DNA from: Rhodobacterales bacterium HKCCA1288
GTDB taxonomy: Bacteria; Pseudomonadota; Alphaproteobacteria; Rhodobacterales; Rhodobacteraceae
Direction of reading: 5' to 3'
Length of the DNA: 64,000 bases
NCBI GenBank assembly: GCA_015693905.1
Contig: CP065161.1
Span: 1,843,001 to 1,907,000, forward strand
The position numbers and the translations under genes were made by a program. The notes beneath the pieces were generated by a model. That model did no database searches and had not been told where the DNA came from. It was given only the letters and a program-made list of their open reading frames with translations. Shown here in pieces: positions 25,030 through 33,455 of this stretch; the stretch's first letter is position 1; each line of letters opens with the position of its first letter.

Positions 25030-25407
25030 ATGAACAAGCCTGAAAAACAGATCCAAAACCGACAGGGTCTTTTGCATATCATTGACGCGGCGGGTTTTTC
25101 TATGGCGGGGTTGCGCCGCCTTTGGCGCGAAACCGCCTTCAAATTAGAGGTCGGCGCCGCCGTTCTTGCGATTGGGGCGGTTGGCTTTTCTGGCGCGGCG
25201 TCTGCGCAAATTTTTACACTTGGCTGTTTATTCTTAATGCTTTTCGCGACAGAGGCGCTGAACACAGCCATTGAAGAAATTGTTGATCGCATTTCTCCAG
25301 AATGGTCGCTGGCTGCACGCAATGCCAAGGATTTGGGATCGCTCGCCGTTGGCCTCGTGTCTTTGGTCGTGGCTGGCTATATCGCGTTCATCTTCCTCAG
25401 CCTGTAA
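25030..25407 (+). CDS. dgkA: Diacylglycerol kinase (prokaryotic membrane type)
   Basis: 125 aa with three transmembrane helices. It carries the signature EALNTAIEEIVDRISPE and the following ARNAKDLGS that bind ATP and lipid. It phosphorylates diacylglycerol, a by-product of lipid-headgroup transfer to envelope sugars, to phosphatidic acid. EptA consumes phosphatidylethanolamine and releases diacylglycerol, so the pairing with eptA nine bases upstream is logical recycling. I chose ATG at 25030 with GAGGA upstream; ATG at 25018 overlapping the eptA stop is possible. Confidence 0.92.
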   Translation: MNKPEKQIQNRQGLLHIIDAAGFSMAGLRRLWRETAFKLEVGAAVLAIGAVGFSGAASAQIFTLGCLFLMLFATEALNTAIEEIVDRISPEWSLAARNAKDLGSLAVGLVSLVVAGYIAFIFLSL

Positions 25408-25557
25408 CCCCTGCATCACTGAGCATAAATTCACAGATCATTGCCTTGACCCCAATGGGCACCGCCTATACCCAATTTTTATTCGTAATCAGATGGGAAA
25501 TGGGCAAAGATGGCCGCAAGAGGGCATCACCATATCCGCCCGTGAAAGGCTAGACAC

Positions 25558-26169
25558 GTGACCATCCATACTTATCTTGGCGACCTTCCTGACGGTCTAA
25601 AACTGGGGCCGATTGTGGCGATTGATTGCGAGACAATGGGGTTAAACCCACATCGTGACCGCCTGTGTTTGGTGCAATTGTCTGACGGGGATGGAAACGC
25701 GCATCTGGTGCAGATCACCCAAGATCAAACAGCAGCCCCAAATCTTTGCGCGCTTTTGACGGATCCGAACACGCTGAAATTATTTCATTTCGGACGTTTC
25801 GATATCGCGGCGATGTATCATCGCTTTGGTGCTTTGGCCGCCCCTGTCTATTGCACAAAAATCGCCTCAAAACTGGTGCGCACCTTCACAGATCGGCACG
25901 GTCTGAAGAACCTCGCCCAAGAATTGATTGGCGTGGATATGTCAAAATATCAACAAACCTCCGATTGGGGGGCAAGCCATTTGACCGATGCCCAAAAGGA
26001 TTACGCGGCCTCGGATGTGCTGTATCTGCACCAGATCAAAGATAAACTTGACGCCATGCTCGCCCGTGAGAACCGCCAAGAGATGGCGCAGGCCTGTTTT
26101 GATTTTCTGCCAACCCGTGCCAAGCTTGATTTGGCGGGATGGCCAGAGATTGACATCTTTGCGCATTGA
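25558..26169 (+). CDS. rnd: Ribonuclease D, short form
   Basis: 203 aa. The DEDDy exonuclease motifs are present: DCETMGL (D23, E25), HFGRFDIAA near 79, and YAASDVLYLHQIKDKL near 142-157. The HRDC domains of full-length RNase D are missing, which is usual for the short alphaproteobacterial homologues. It acts in 3' processing of tRNA and other stable RNAs. The start is GTG at 25558 with AAAGG upstream. It lies nine bases before lptC and may share its transcript. Confidence 0.88.
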   Translation: MTIHTYLGDLPDGLKLGPIVAIDCETMGLNPHRDRLCLVQLSDGDGNAHLVQITQDQTAAPNLCALLTDPNTLKLFHFGRFDIAAMYHRFGALAAPVYCTKIASKLVRTFTDRHGLKNLAQELIGVDMSKYQQTSDWGASHLTDAQKDYAASDVLYLHQIKDKLDAMLARENRQEMAQACFDFLPTRAKLDLAGWPEIDIFAH

Positions 26170-26178
26170 TCCAACCCC

Positions 26179-26772
26179 ATGCCCCAAGGTGCCACCTATT
26201 CTCGGATCATAACATTCAGCAAGTTGGTTCTGCCGCTTGCTGCTTTGGTGGTGTTGTCTCTGATGTTTCTGTTTTCAGGGCGCCCTGATCCGAACCAAGC
26301 TTTGCCTCTTGCCACGCGAAGCGCCGATGGCCAATTGGGCCAGCAAGGGATGACCAACCCCCGCTTTGCGATGGTTACAGGATCTGGCGATGCGGTGGAA
26401 TTGATCGCATCTTCCGCAGAGCCTAGTGATGGAGATGCCAATCAAATTCTCGCCACCAATGTAACGGCAGAAATAACGCGGTTAACGGGCGGGCGCGATC
26501 AAATCACGGCTGATCAAGCCTTATGGAATAGCCAAAGCTCTGACACACGATTAACTGGAAATATTGTTGCAACATCACCCGAAGGCTATAGGCTAGATAC
26601 TGAGGAATTATCTATAATTGCCGCATCTGGTGACATTATCGCGCCTGCGGCGGTTTTGATCACATCGGACGGGATTCGCCTTGAAGCGGGGCAAATGGCA
26701 ATCACTGGCCCGTCAGATCATCAGGTTGTGCATTTTCAGGGTGGCGTGCGGCTGCTATACGAAGGGAAATAG
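26179..26772 (+). CDS. lptC: LPS export protein LptC
   Basis: 197 aa. A single N-terminal transmembrane helix (about 15-32, LVLPLAALVVLSLMFLF) is followed by a periplasmic beta-rich domain with repeating LPS-channel strands (ALWNSQSSDTRLTGN, YRLDTEELSI). LptC links the inner-membrane LptB2FG extractor to the LptA bridge. Sequence conservation is low, as usual, but the order lptC-lptA-lptB settles the identity. Confidence 0.9.
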   Translation: MPQGATYSRIITFSKLVLPLAALVVLSLMFLFSGRPDPNQALPLATRSADGQLGQQGMTNPRFAMVTGSGDAVELIASSAEPSDGDANQILATNVTAEITRLTGGRDQITADQALWNSQSSDTRLTGNIVATSPEGYRLDTEELSIIAASGDIIAPAAVLITSDGIRLEAGQMAITGPSDHQVVHFQGGVRLLYEGK

Positions 26773-26780
26773 GGGGGCAT

Positions 26781-27275
26781 ATGCGGCAATTCTTCATCGC
26801 TATTTTCTTGCTGGCCATGGGCCTGCCTGCGCAGTCGCAGACACAAGTGGGCTTTGGCGGCACCCCGCATGACAGCAGCGCCCCAATCGAAGTTGTCTCC
26901 GACAGTCTTGAGGTCGATGACACTAACGGAAATGCAATATTTCGCGGCAATGTGATTGCTGTGCAGGGCGATTTGCGCATCTCTGCGGCTGAAATCCACG
27001 TCCTCTATCAAACCAATGCCGAAACCGGCGGTCAAAACGATATCGACCAAGTGCAAGCTCTAGGTGGGGTTTTGATTACCCGCGGTGTGGACGCGGCCGA
27101 GGCTGAAACCGCCACCTATTTCGTAGCTCGCAACGAAATGGAAATGGTTGGCAATGTTTTGGTCAGTCAACAAAGCGGTGTTATTGCGGGCGAGCGGATG
27201 CTACTGGATATTGCCACGGGGCAAGGCACGGTGGATGGGCGTGTGCGCACAACTTTGCAGGGGGCAAACCAGTAA
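26781..27275 (+). CDS. lptA: LPS transport periplasmic protein LptA
   Basis: 164 aa with a Sec signal peptide (hydrophobic 4-16, cleavage after about AQSQ). The mature part is the OstA-type beta jellyroll: IEVVSDSLEVDDTNGNAIF then GNVIAVQGDLRISAAEI. It forms the periplasmic bridge carrying LPS from LptC to LptD. AGGGGG lies upstream of the start. It is eight bases after lptC. Confidence 0.92.
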   Translation: MRQFFIAIFLLAMGLPAQSQTQVGFGGTPHDSSAPIEVVSDSLEVDDTNGNAIFRGNVIAVQGDLRISAAEIHVLYQTNAETGGQNDIDQVQALGGVLITRGVDAAEAETATYFVARNEMEMVGNVLVSQQSGVIAGERMLLDIATGQGTVDGRVRTTLQGANQ

Positions 27276-27278
27276 GTC

Positions 27279-28040
27279 ATGGCAAAGCGGGTGTCATTAA
27301 AGGTCGAAGAGGGCGCAGCGGGTTTGATCGTTTCAAACCTCCGCAAAAGCTATCGCCGCAGACCCGTCATTCGTGATGTTTCCATGGAATTGCGCAGAGG
27401 CGAGGTCGTGGCCTTGCTTGGCCCAAACGGGTCAGGCAAAACCACAAGTTTCTATGCAATTGCGGGCTTGGTCACGCCTGATGGTGGCAAAGTAATGTTG
27501 GATGGCCACGATGTGACGCGGTTGCCAATGTATCGCCGCGCACGGGCGGGCATCGGATATTTGCCACAGGAAATGTCGATTTTCCGCGGCCTATCAGTTG
27601 ACGCAAACATTCTATCAATCTTGGAGATATCCGAGAAAGATGGCGCAACACGGCGCAAACGGCTTGAAGATTTGCTGAGCGATTTCTCGATTGAACATTT
27701 GCGCCGCGCGCCCGCCCTATCCTTGTCAGGTGGGGAACGCCGGCGGGTGGAGATCGCGCGCTGCTTGGCATCAAATCCGCGCTATGTGTTGCTGGATGAG
27801 CCCTTCGCGGGCGTTGATCCGATTGCAGTCAACGATATCCGCAGCCTTGTTGCCGATCTCAAAACGCGCGGCATTGGTGTTTTGATCACCGACCATAATG
27901 TGCGTGAGACGCTGCAAATCGTGGATCGCGCCTATATCCTGCATGACGGCAAAATCTTAATGAGCGGCACCTCCAAAGATGTCGTGCAAGACGAGAATGT
28001 GCGCCGCGTCTATTTGGGCCAAAATTTCAAAATCGGCTGA
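27279..28040 (+). CDS. lptB: LPS export ABC transporter ATP-binding protein
   Basis: 253 aa. Walker A GPNGSGKT (48-55), signature LSGGERRR, Walker B YVLLDEPFAGVD and switch His in ITDHNVRE are all intact. The LptB-type ending YLGQNFKIG is present. It powers extraction of LPS by LptFG from the inner membrane. It lies three bases after lptA. In many proteobacteria rpoN follows lptB; here 204 non-coding bases separate it from hpf. Confidence 0.97.
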   Translation: MAKRVSLKVEEGAAGLIVSNLRKSYRRRPVIRDVSMELRRGEVVALLGPNGSGKTTSFYAIAGLVTPDGGKVMLDGHDVTRLPMYRRARAGIGYLPQEMSIFRGLSVDANILSILEISEKDGATRRKRLEDLLSDFSIEHLRRAPALSLSGGERRRVEIARCLASNPRYVLLDEPFAGVDPIAVNDIRSLVADLKTRGIGVLITDHNVRETLQIVDRAYILHDGKILMSGTSKDVVQDENVRRVYLGQNFKIG

Positions 28041-28196
28041 TCGTCTTCTGCTTTACGTTGACAGATGGCGGGGATTCGTCGCCAAATAGGGGTGATGTTT
28101 GACAGAGCCAACACCCTCTTCTTTCCTGTCGCGCTGCTGACCGCAGGCAGAAATAGATTTGGGCAGGCGGTATCCCTGACATCTTATTTTATAGTG

Positions 28197-28223
28197 TAGC
28201 GTTGCAGCCTCGCTTCAACGCTA
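28197..28223 (+). promoter_or_regulatory. 5' leader hairpin of hpf
   Basis: TAGCGTTG and CAACGCTA are exact 8-bp arms around an 11-base loop, ending 11 bases before the GGAGG of hpf. This could be a growth-state or stability element in the mRNA leader; it has no terminator tail. Confidence 0.35.
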
Positions 28224-28244
28224 TCTTTACGTAATGGAGGTAAC

Positions 28245-28811
28245 ATGCGCTATCAAATCAGTGGGAAACAAATCGATATTGGCGAAGCACTCCAAACATA
28301 TGTGAAAGACGGGCTTGGCGCGGCTGTTGCAAAATATGCTGAAAGACCAACAGATTCACATGTCGTTTTCTCAAAAAGTGGGCATGAGTTCGTATGCGAA
28401 TCCAATGTTCACCTTTCCACTGGACTCAGCGCATCTGCCAAGGGCAGCGATACAGAAATCTACGCGGCCTTTGATAAGTGCTGTGAGAAAATGGAAAAGC
28501 AACTGCGCCGATACAAGCGCAGATTGAAAGATCATCACCGCGAACGCGCAGAACCCGTTGAACATTTCGCTGCGGCCTCGTATATCCTCGCGTCAACAGA
28601 CAAAGACGAAGATGATGCGGATGACACCTTGCAGCCCATCATCATCGCAGAAACCGAAACTAAAATCCCTTCGCTCTCTGTGGGTGAGGCGGTAATGCAG
28701 ATGGAATTGGCGGGCGCCCCTGTCTTGGTATTCCGAAACGAAGCGAGCGCAGGCGTAAACATCGTCTATCGCCGCGAAGACGGAAATATCGGCTGGATTG
28801 ATCCCCGCTAG
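28245..28811 (+). CDS. hpf: Ribosome hibernation promoting factor, long form
   Basis: 188 aa. The N-terminal HPF/YfiA domain (1-100) includes YQISGKQIDIGEALQTYV and the basic KQLRRYKRRLKDHH segment that contacts rRNA. A linker leads to the C-terminal dimerisation domain (about 125-188, PSLSVGEAVMQMELAG...VYRREDGNIGWIDPR), which makes 100S ribosome dimers. A strong GGAGG precedes the ATG. Its pairing with ptsN is conserved across proteobacteria. Confidence 0.95.
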   Translation: MRYQISGKQIDIGEALQTYVKDGLGAAVAKYAERPTDSHVVFSKSGHEFVCESNVHLSTGLSASAKGSDTEIYAAFDKCCEKMEKQLRRYKRRLKDHHRERAEPVEHFAAASYILASTDKDEDDADDTLQPIIIAETETKIPSLSVGEAVMQMELAGAPVLVFRNEASAGVNIVYRREDGNIGWIDPR

Positions 28812-28850
28812 ACCGAAATAAAGACCCTGACGGGTAAGGAATACACGCGA

Positions 28851-29315
28851 ATGGAACTTTCGATGCTCCTTGAGCCGCAAGGCGTGAAGGTTGTTTCTGA
28901 TGTGACAAGCAAAAAGCGGCTTCTGCAATCTCTTGCAGATGTGGCTGAGGGTTTGCTTGACGTCAGCGCCTCGGAAATTTTCGAAGCTCTGCAGGAGCGT
29001 GAAAGCCTAGGGCCAACAGGCGTGGGGCATGGCGTGGCCTTGCCCCATGCGCGTTTGTCGGCGCTCACGAAAATCACAGGCGTATTTTTCCGTCTTGAAC
29101 GTCCCGTCAACTTTGATTCCGCAGACAGACAGCCTGTTGATCTGGTTTTTGCGCTGTTTGCGCCTGCCGATACGGGCGTGGATCACCTCAAGGCGCTGGC
29201 GCGCGTGTCGCGCACATTGCGGGATGCGGAACTTTGCGAAAAATTGCGGGCAAATTCTGACCCAATGACACTGCACACCTTGTTGACAGGCGGCGCAGAA
29301 AGCCAAGCGGCCTAG
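28851..29315 (+). CDS. ptsN: Nitrogen-regulatory PTS IIA protein (PtsN)
   Basis: 154 aa, EIIA-Ntr family. The phospho-accepting His lies in GPTGVGHGVALPHARL (about 55-70). The protein receives phosphate from the EINtr-NPr relay and influences potassium and nitrogen physiology. It sits 39 bases after hpf. Its stop overlaps that of the convergent sulfotransferase gene by three bases. Confidence 0.95.
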   Translation: MELSMLLEPQGVKVVSDVTSKKRLLQSLADVAEGLLDVSASEIFEALQERESLGPTGVGHGVALPHARLSALTKITGVFFRLERPVNFDSADRQPVDLVFALFAPADTGVDHLKALARVSRTLRDAELCEKLRANSDPMTLHTLLTGGAESQAA

Positions 29316-30721
29316 GCCCAAGACCCAAATCCAAAACTGACATAGTCGCGCCGATAGGCTTCGGCGCAGACATCCTCAATTTCGGTCGTGTATATCTCGG
29401 AAAGCGAAATTGGATCGCAGGGATTGGGCAGAACGAAGGCCTGTTCTTGCCCTGCCAAAGCAGGAAGGGCATTTGGCAATTCTTCGGCCCGCAACAAGAG
29501 ATCAGGCAGTTTCACCTGCGCCATACCTTGCAAAATTGCAGTCTGGCTGGCCCAACCAGGATCAACAGGAAGGCTCGTTTGCCCCGCCAGATTGCCCCGT
29601 AGAAATTTCAGAAATTGCAAGAAGCCTGCGCGCTGCGCCTCAAGTGACCAATCTTGCGCCCCGCTTTGACTTGGCAAAACAAGCCCGTAGGTTTTGCTTA
29701 AAACGCGCCGCGCCGTTGCAAAATGAGGGCGATCCTGTGGCAGGATATAACGGGTAAAGACATCATAGGCCCGCTCCAACGGGTGTTGGATTACCGCAAA
29801 ACTGCGATAGCCGACATGCGCCCGCATCCATTGACGCAATTGATTTTGGCTCATGCGCCGATACAGCCCATCGCGCCCCACCCCATCAAGCGCCCCCATC
29901 CAATCAATCACAGCCTCAGATAAGGTGCCACGCATCGGTTGAAACAATAGGCCTGTTTTGGGGGCCGCCACAAAGGATGGCACAGCGGCATGGCGGCTTG
30001 GCTCAAAAAGCGGAATATCGGATAGGCCAAATGGGTCTAGTCCCTGTAAATCTGCCACCATCTGATCATAATTGATCACCTTTTTTGAGAGCGCTTCGGG
30101 ATTTTGCTTTTTGATTTTCGCAGGTGGGGTGTCGACCTGATGGGCTGATCCCAAAAATCGGGCCAATCCATTGATCACTGACATGTCGAACAATTCATCA
30201 TAACTGATGCGATAGGCCACCTGCCCAGTCACCTGCAGCGCCCGTGTTACTTTAGACTGGAAGGCCAGAAGGCGGGCCAATAAATCTTGGAACTCTCCCA
30301 GTTTAAAGGTGATCTCCGCACTGCGTTGATGGCGCATATCGCGCAGCATCCATTGCCCCGTCTCAGCGGCAATCTTGCGCGACACATAACTATCAAGCGG
30401 GTTTCGTGTCAAAATCACCTTCGCAATCGTAGGGTCACCCAAAACGGCTTCGGTCACACGGGGGTCATGGTCATGGAACAAACGAAAGCCAGCCATCGCG
30501 GGCGGGTTATCAAAAATCGCCTGCATCAATCCCAAAGGATCATCTTCGCGCCGCGCAAGGTCGTAATCGTAAAGAGTTTCCGTCTTGGGATGCCCAAGGA
30601 AGCTGGGGTTAAACACCTCGCCATGCGAGCAAATATCTGGAAATTCATTCAGCGCAGCCTCTAGGAAATTCGAGCCCGTGCGCATTTCAGCAAAAATGAC
30701 AAATCCTTTGAATGTCGTCAT
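29312..30721 (-). CDS. Sulfotransferase family protein, apparently two-part
   Basis: 469 aa. The N-terminal half is a Stf0/NodH-like sulfotransferase: FAEMRTGSNFLEAALNEF (10-27) forms the PAPS phosphosulfate loop and VILTRNPLDSYVSRK near 103-117 the 3'-phosphate site. The C-terminal half (from about 260) contains FAVIQHPLERAYDVFTRY, which resembles the 3'-phosphate region of another sulfotransferase family, but no second PAPS loop is seen. It probably sulfates a surface glycan made by the adjacent glycosyltransferases. It ends a run of close same-strand genes from galU. Confidence 0.75.
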   Translation of the reverse strand: MTTFKGFVIFAEMRTGSNFLEAALNEFPDICSHGEVFNPSFLGHPKTETLYDYDLARREDDPLGLMQAIFDNPPAMAGFRLFHDHDPRVTEAVLGDPTIAKVILTRNPLDSYVSRKIAAETGQWMLRDMRHQRSAEITFKLGEFQDLLARLLAFQSKVTRALQVTGQVAYRISYDELFDMSVINGLARFLGSAHQVDTPPAKIKKQNPEALSKKVINYDQMVADLQGLDPFGLSDIPLFEPSRHAAVPSFVAAPKTGLLFQPMRGTLSEAVIDWMGALDGVGRDGLYRRMSQNQLRQWMRAHVGYRSFAVIQHPLERAYDVFTRYILPQDRPHFATARRVLSKTYGLVLPSQSGAQDWSLEAQRAGFLQFLKFLRGNLAGQTSLPVDPGWASQTAILQGMAQVKLPDLLLRAEELPNALPALAGQEQAFVLPNPCDPISLSEIYTTEIEDVCAEAYRRDYVSFGFGSWA

Positions 30722-30724
30722 GAT

Positions 30725-32428
30725 CTATCGCACCACATAAGGCCGAATGGCCGAAGGTTTTGACGACATCATCTCCATATCATCGGATGGGAAATCGCCC
30801 ACCACATGGGCGCGCATTCCCTGATTCTTAAGGGTCTGCAAAAACTTGGCAAATCCTGCAAATTTCACCATCCGCGGCACCGTTTCGAGATGCACAGGCC
30901 CGCCCGCCTGAGGCACATGTTGGATCGCTTCAGAGAGATGCTCGATCGGATATTCCAGAAATTCTGTGAGCGTCCAAATCTTGACATGGGCGCGTGCGTA
31001 AAGCGCGCGCAATTCATCCAAAAAATCCATTTCATTGCGCTGTAGGCGCGCGGCCTCGTTGCGAATATCGTCAAAATTTCCATTCGATGCGAACAGGCGC
31101 AACGCCCACGCGCCCGTGATGATATGGATACGGGCATTTCCATCTGCAGCCAGAAATGGGGTGATTTTTTGAGTGTCGCGCGGGCTAAATTGAAACACTT
31201 GCCGTTCACTGCGCGCATTCCAAATCAACGAGGTGAGAAAGGCTTCTGGATTGTAATCCCGTAACACCGAACTGTCGCTCAGGCCGCCTGGCCCAACGCT
31301 ACCACCGCCAGAAAATTCCACGCGATCAGGCGCAAAGAGATGGCCGTGGACATGAGCATTGCTGCGCCGCGCAAGCCATGGCTCAAAATCTGGAAAAAGG
31401 TCTGAAAATCCATGAAATACGGAATATTCAACTGCCGTTTTCCCATTCTCCCAATTCCAATTTGGAAAACGGCTATGCATATAGAGGCCCGGCCTGCCAC
31501 GCGTGCGCCGCTCCACCGCTTTTGCAAAGACGCGATCAATCTTGCCTGGGGCTGGCTCTGTTTTGAGGCAGGCTTCTTGTTCCTGATAGAGGAAGGTTTG
31601 GTAAAGCAAATCGGCCTCATGCCAAATTTTGCGGGCCACAAAGCAATCAGACCGGCGCAAAAGCCGCAGATGATCATCATAGAAAACATGAGGTTTTCCT
31701 TGGAAATCAAACTTCGACAAGGTCAGCGAGCGGCTTTCTATGTTAATCGCATAGCGGCGGGCCAATGATTGGAAATAGCTTTCATCAGGGATCCAAACCC
31801 GTTTGAAATAGCGATCATAGGTGTCACCATCAGGATCGGTCAGGATCGCCGTCAGGGTCTGACGGGTCAAACACCACCATTGGCTACCCAAATGGGGGGT
31901 CAAATCATTCGGAATTTTCCGCCGAAATCCAATACGGCGTTGAAACGCCACATATTGATCAAACAGGCGGCGATTGCGTTTCCAAGAAAAGGGGAAACGG
32001 AAGATAAATCGCTCCTCGTTTAGGCCGCCGACTGTCCATTGCACATCATGGATGGTCACGCTTTCGATAAAATCGGTTTGCGGATGTTGTTTGAGATAGG
32101 CGCGCAATTCGGACACGGGCCGAAGCGGCAAACAAGACCCGGAAACGAGATAAACATGACCAACTTTCGGTTCGGATTTCAGCAATTGCTTTGCCGCTAA
32201 CTTGGTCGCGTGAACCAAAGACCAAGTGCCCCATTCACAAGGAACGCGTGCGCTAAATTGCACATTTTTCAAATCAGATAGGGCTTGCTTGAATCCTGCG
32301 AACTCAGCAGCGGGAACCTTCGCGTCCACATGGATCACCAAAGGGCAATCACGCTCGGCCCAATGGCGGGCTACCTCAGCGGCACGATCCAAATGGGAAT
32401 GGCAGAGCATGACAAATCCCAAACTCAT
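30725..32428 (-). CDS. Core-2/I-branching type glycosyltransferase (GT14) with large C-terminal domain
   Basis: 567 aa. The N-terminal 270 residues look like the beta-1,6-N-acetylglucosaminyltransferase/xylosyltransferase family: FVMLCHSHLDRAAEVARHW, PLVIHVDAKV, HVYLVSGSCLPLRP and the IPDESYFQSL substrate motif. The C-terminal part is a separate domain seen in Rhodobacteraceae homologues (DUF5928, from memory). Start ATG at 32428 overlaps the TGA of the preceding gene by 4 bases. It likely adds branches to an exported polysaccharide. Confidence 0.78.
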   Translation of the reverse strand: MSLGFVMLCHSHLDRAAEVARHWAERDCPLVIHVDAKVPAAEFAGFKQALSDLKNVQFSARVPCEWGTWSLVHATKLAAKQLLKSEPKVGHVYLVSGSCLPLRPVSELRAYLKQHPQTDFIESVTIHDVQWTVGGLNEERFIFRFPFSWKRNRRLFDQYVAFQRRIGFRRKIPNDLTPHLGSQWWCLTRQTLTAILTDPDGDTYDRYFKRVWIPDESYFQSLARRYAINIESRSLTLSKFDFQGKPHVFYDDHLRLLRRSDCFVARKIWHEADLLYQTFLYQEQEACLKTEPAPGKIDRVFAKAVERRTRGRPGLYMHSRFPNWNWENGKTAVEYSVFHGFSDLFPDFEPWLARRSNAHVHGHLFAPDRVEFSGGGSVGPGGLSDSSVLRDYNPEAFLTSLIWNARSERQVFQFSPRDTQKITPFLAADGNARIHIITGAWALRLFASNGNFDDIRNEAARLQRNEMDFLDELRALYARAHVKIWTLTEFLEYPIEHLSEAIQHVPQAGGPVHLETVPRMVKFAGFAKFLQTLKNQGMRAHVVGDFPSDDMEMMSSKPSAIRPYVVR

Positions 32429-33441
32429 GCCCAGTTCCCTTTCGACATCAGGCCAAGGATTTCTAATTGCCGCCAATTGATGAATTTCTCAGAAAATCGC
32501 ATCCAGAAATTTGGCCCGCGATCCGCCTCTAATGCGGCGAGATAGGCGCGATACTCTTTTGAATTTGCGAAATGCTCTCGCCGCTGCAATTCTTCTTGGG
32601 CTTTTTGTTGGAAGCCATCGATGAATTTTGCATGCAGCAACACACCTGAAGTTTTTTCACCACCCCATTCGTCATAAACAAGGTTCAATCCACGCGGCAA
32701 AAGCATGTGGGTTGAACTGGCATAGACATTTCCCCGCTGCCATCTCACCAAAGGGATCTTATTCAATGCGGGTGCAGATTTTGGATCATCTGCAAAAAAC
32801 ACCCGCGCGCGCGGCCCGCCTTGGATCCAAAGATTTCCAAAACTTGGGTTCTTCTGGATCATGTAATTGCCGCTATCAAACCAACAGCATTGCGCGAACG
32901 GGTCTTGCCCCGCCTCATAGGTGAAAGTGCCAATAGGGCCTTTGGGATACATATCCAACAGCATCGTCCCAAAGCTTTTGATCGAGGATGCCTCAAGCCA
33001 ATCCGTCAAAGCGTTAATAGGGCGGGTGTCGACAAACGGGTAAATTAAAAATTCATCAGGGTCGACTGTGAGGCACCAATGACCGTGCCCATATTTGCCC
33101 AGCAAATGGTTCAACCAATCCATCCCAAATCGGGATCGCTTATAGCTTTCCGTGCTGAGCCAGACTGAACAATCCGTTTGCGCGGCCAAATAATCGCGCG
33201 AGCCATCATCGCTATCATTATCCACAAAAAGGAAATGGCGGACGCCCTTAGATCGGTAATATTCAAGGAAATAGGGCAGGCGCAGAACTTCGTTGCGCAC
33301 TGTGCAAAAGCACAAAAGATCACGCGATTTAATCTGTGCCGTGCGATTTTGCACAGGTTTCAGCGCACGCGACTTTCGCCAAGCGCGCACCAAAAACCGC
33401 TTTCGTTGCAGCCTGAGCCGATACCGGCTGAGCGCATTCAT
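32425..33441 (-). CDS. Glycosyltransferase family 2-like (DUF23/GT92 type)
   Basis: 338 aa. The motifs LLCFCTVRNEVLRLPYFLEYYRSKGVRHFLFVDNDSDDGSRDYL and WCLTVDPDEFLIYP (a DxD-type motif), although only parts are quoted here, fit the 'glycosyltransferase family 2 protein' group with the CxxRNE start and acidic metal site. I chose ATG at 33441 behind GGGGA; a GTG at 33459 overlapping the previous stop (GTGA) is the alternative. It belongs to the polysaccharide operon. Donor and acceptor sugars are unknown. Confidence 0.75.
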   Translation of the reverse strand: MNALSRYRLRLQRKRFLVRAWRKSRALKPVQNRTAQIKSRDLLCFCTVRNEVLRLPYFLEYYRSKGVRHFLFVDNDSDDGSRDYLAAQTDCSVWLSTESYKRSRFGMDWLNHLLGKYGHGHWCLTVDPDEFLIYPFVDTRPINALTDWLEASSIKSFGTMLLDMYPKGPIGTFTYEAGQDPFAQCCWFDSGNYMIQKNPSFGNLWIQGGPRARVFFADDPKSAPALNKIPLVRWQRGNVYASSTHMLLPRGLNLVYDEWGGEKTSGVLLHAKFIDGFQQKAQEELQRREHFANSKEYRAYLAALEADRGPNFWMRFSEKFINWRQLEILGLMSKGNWA

Positions 33442-33455
33442 ACTCGATCCCCATC

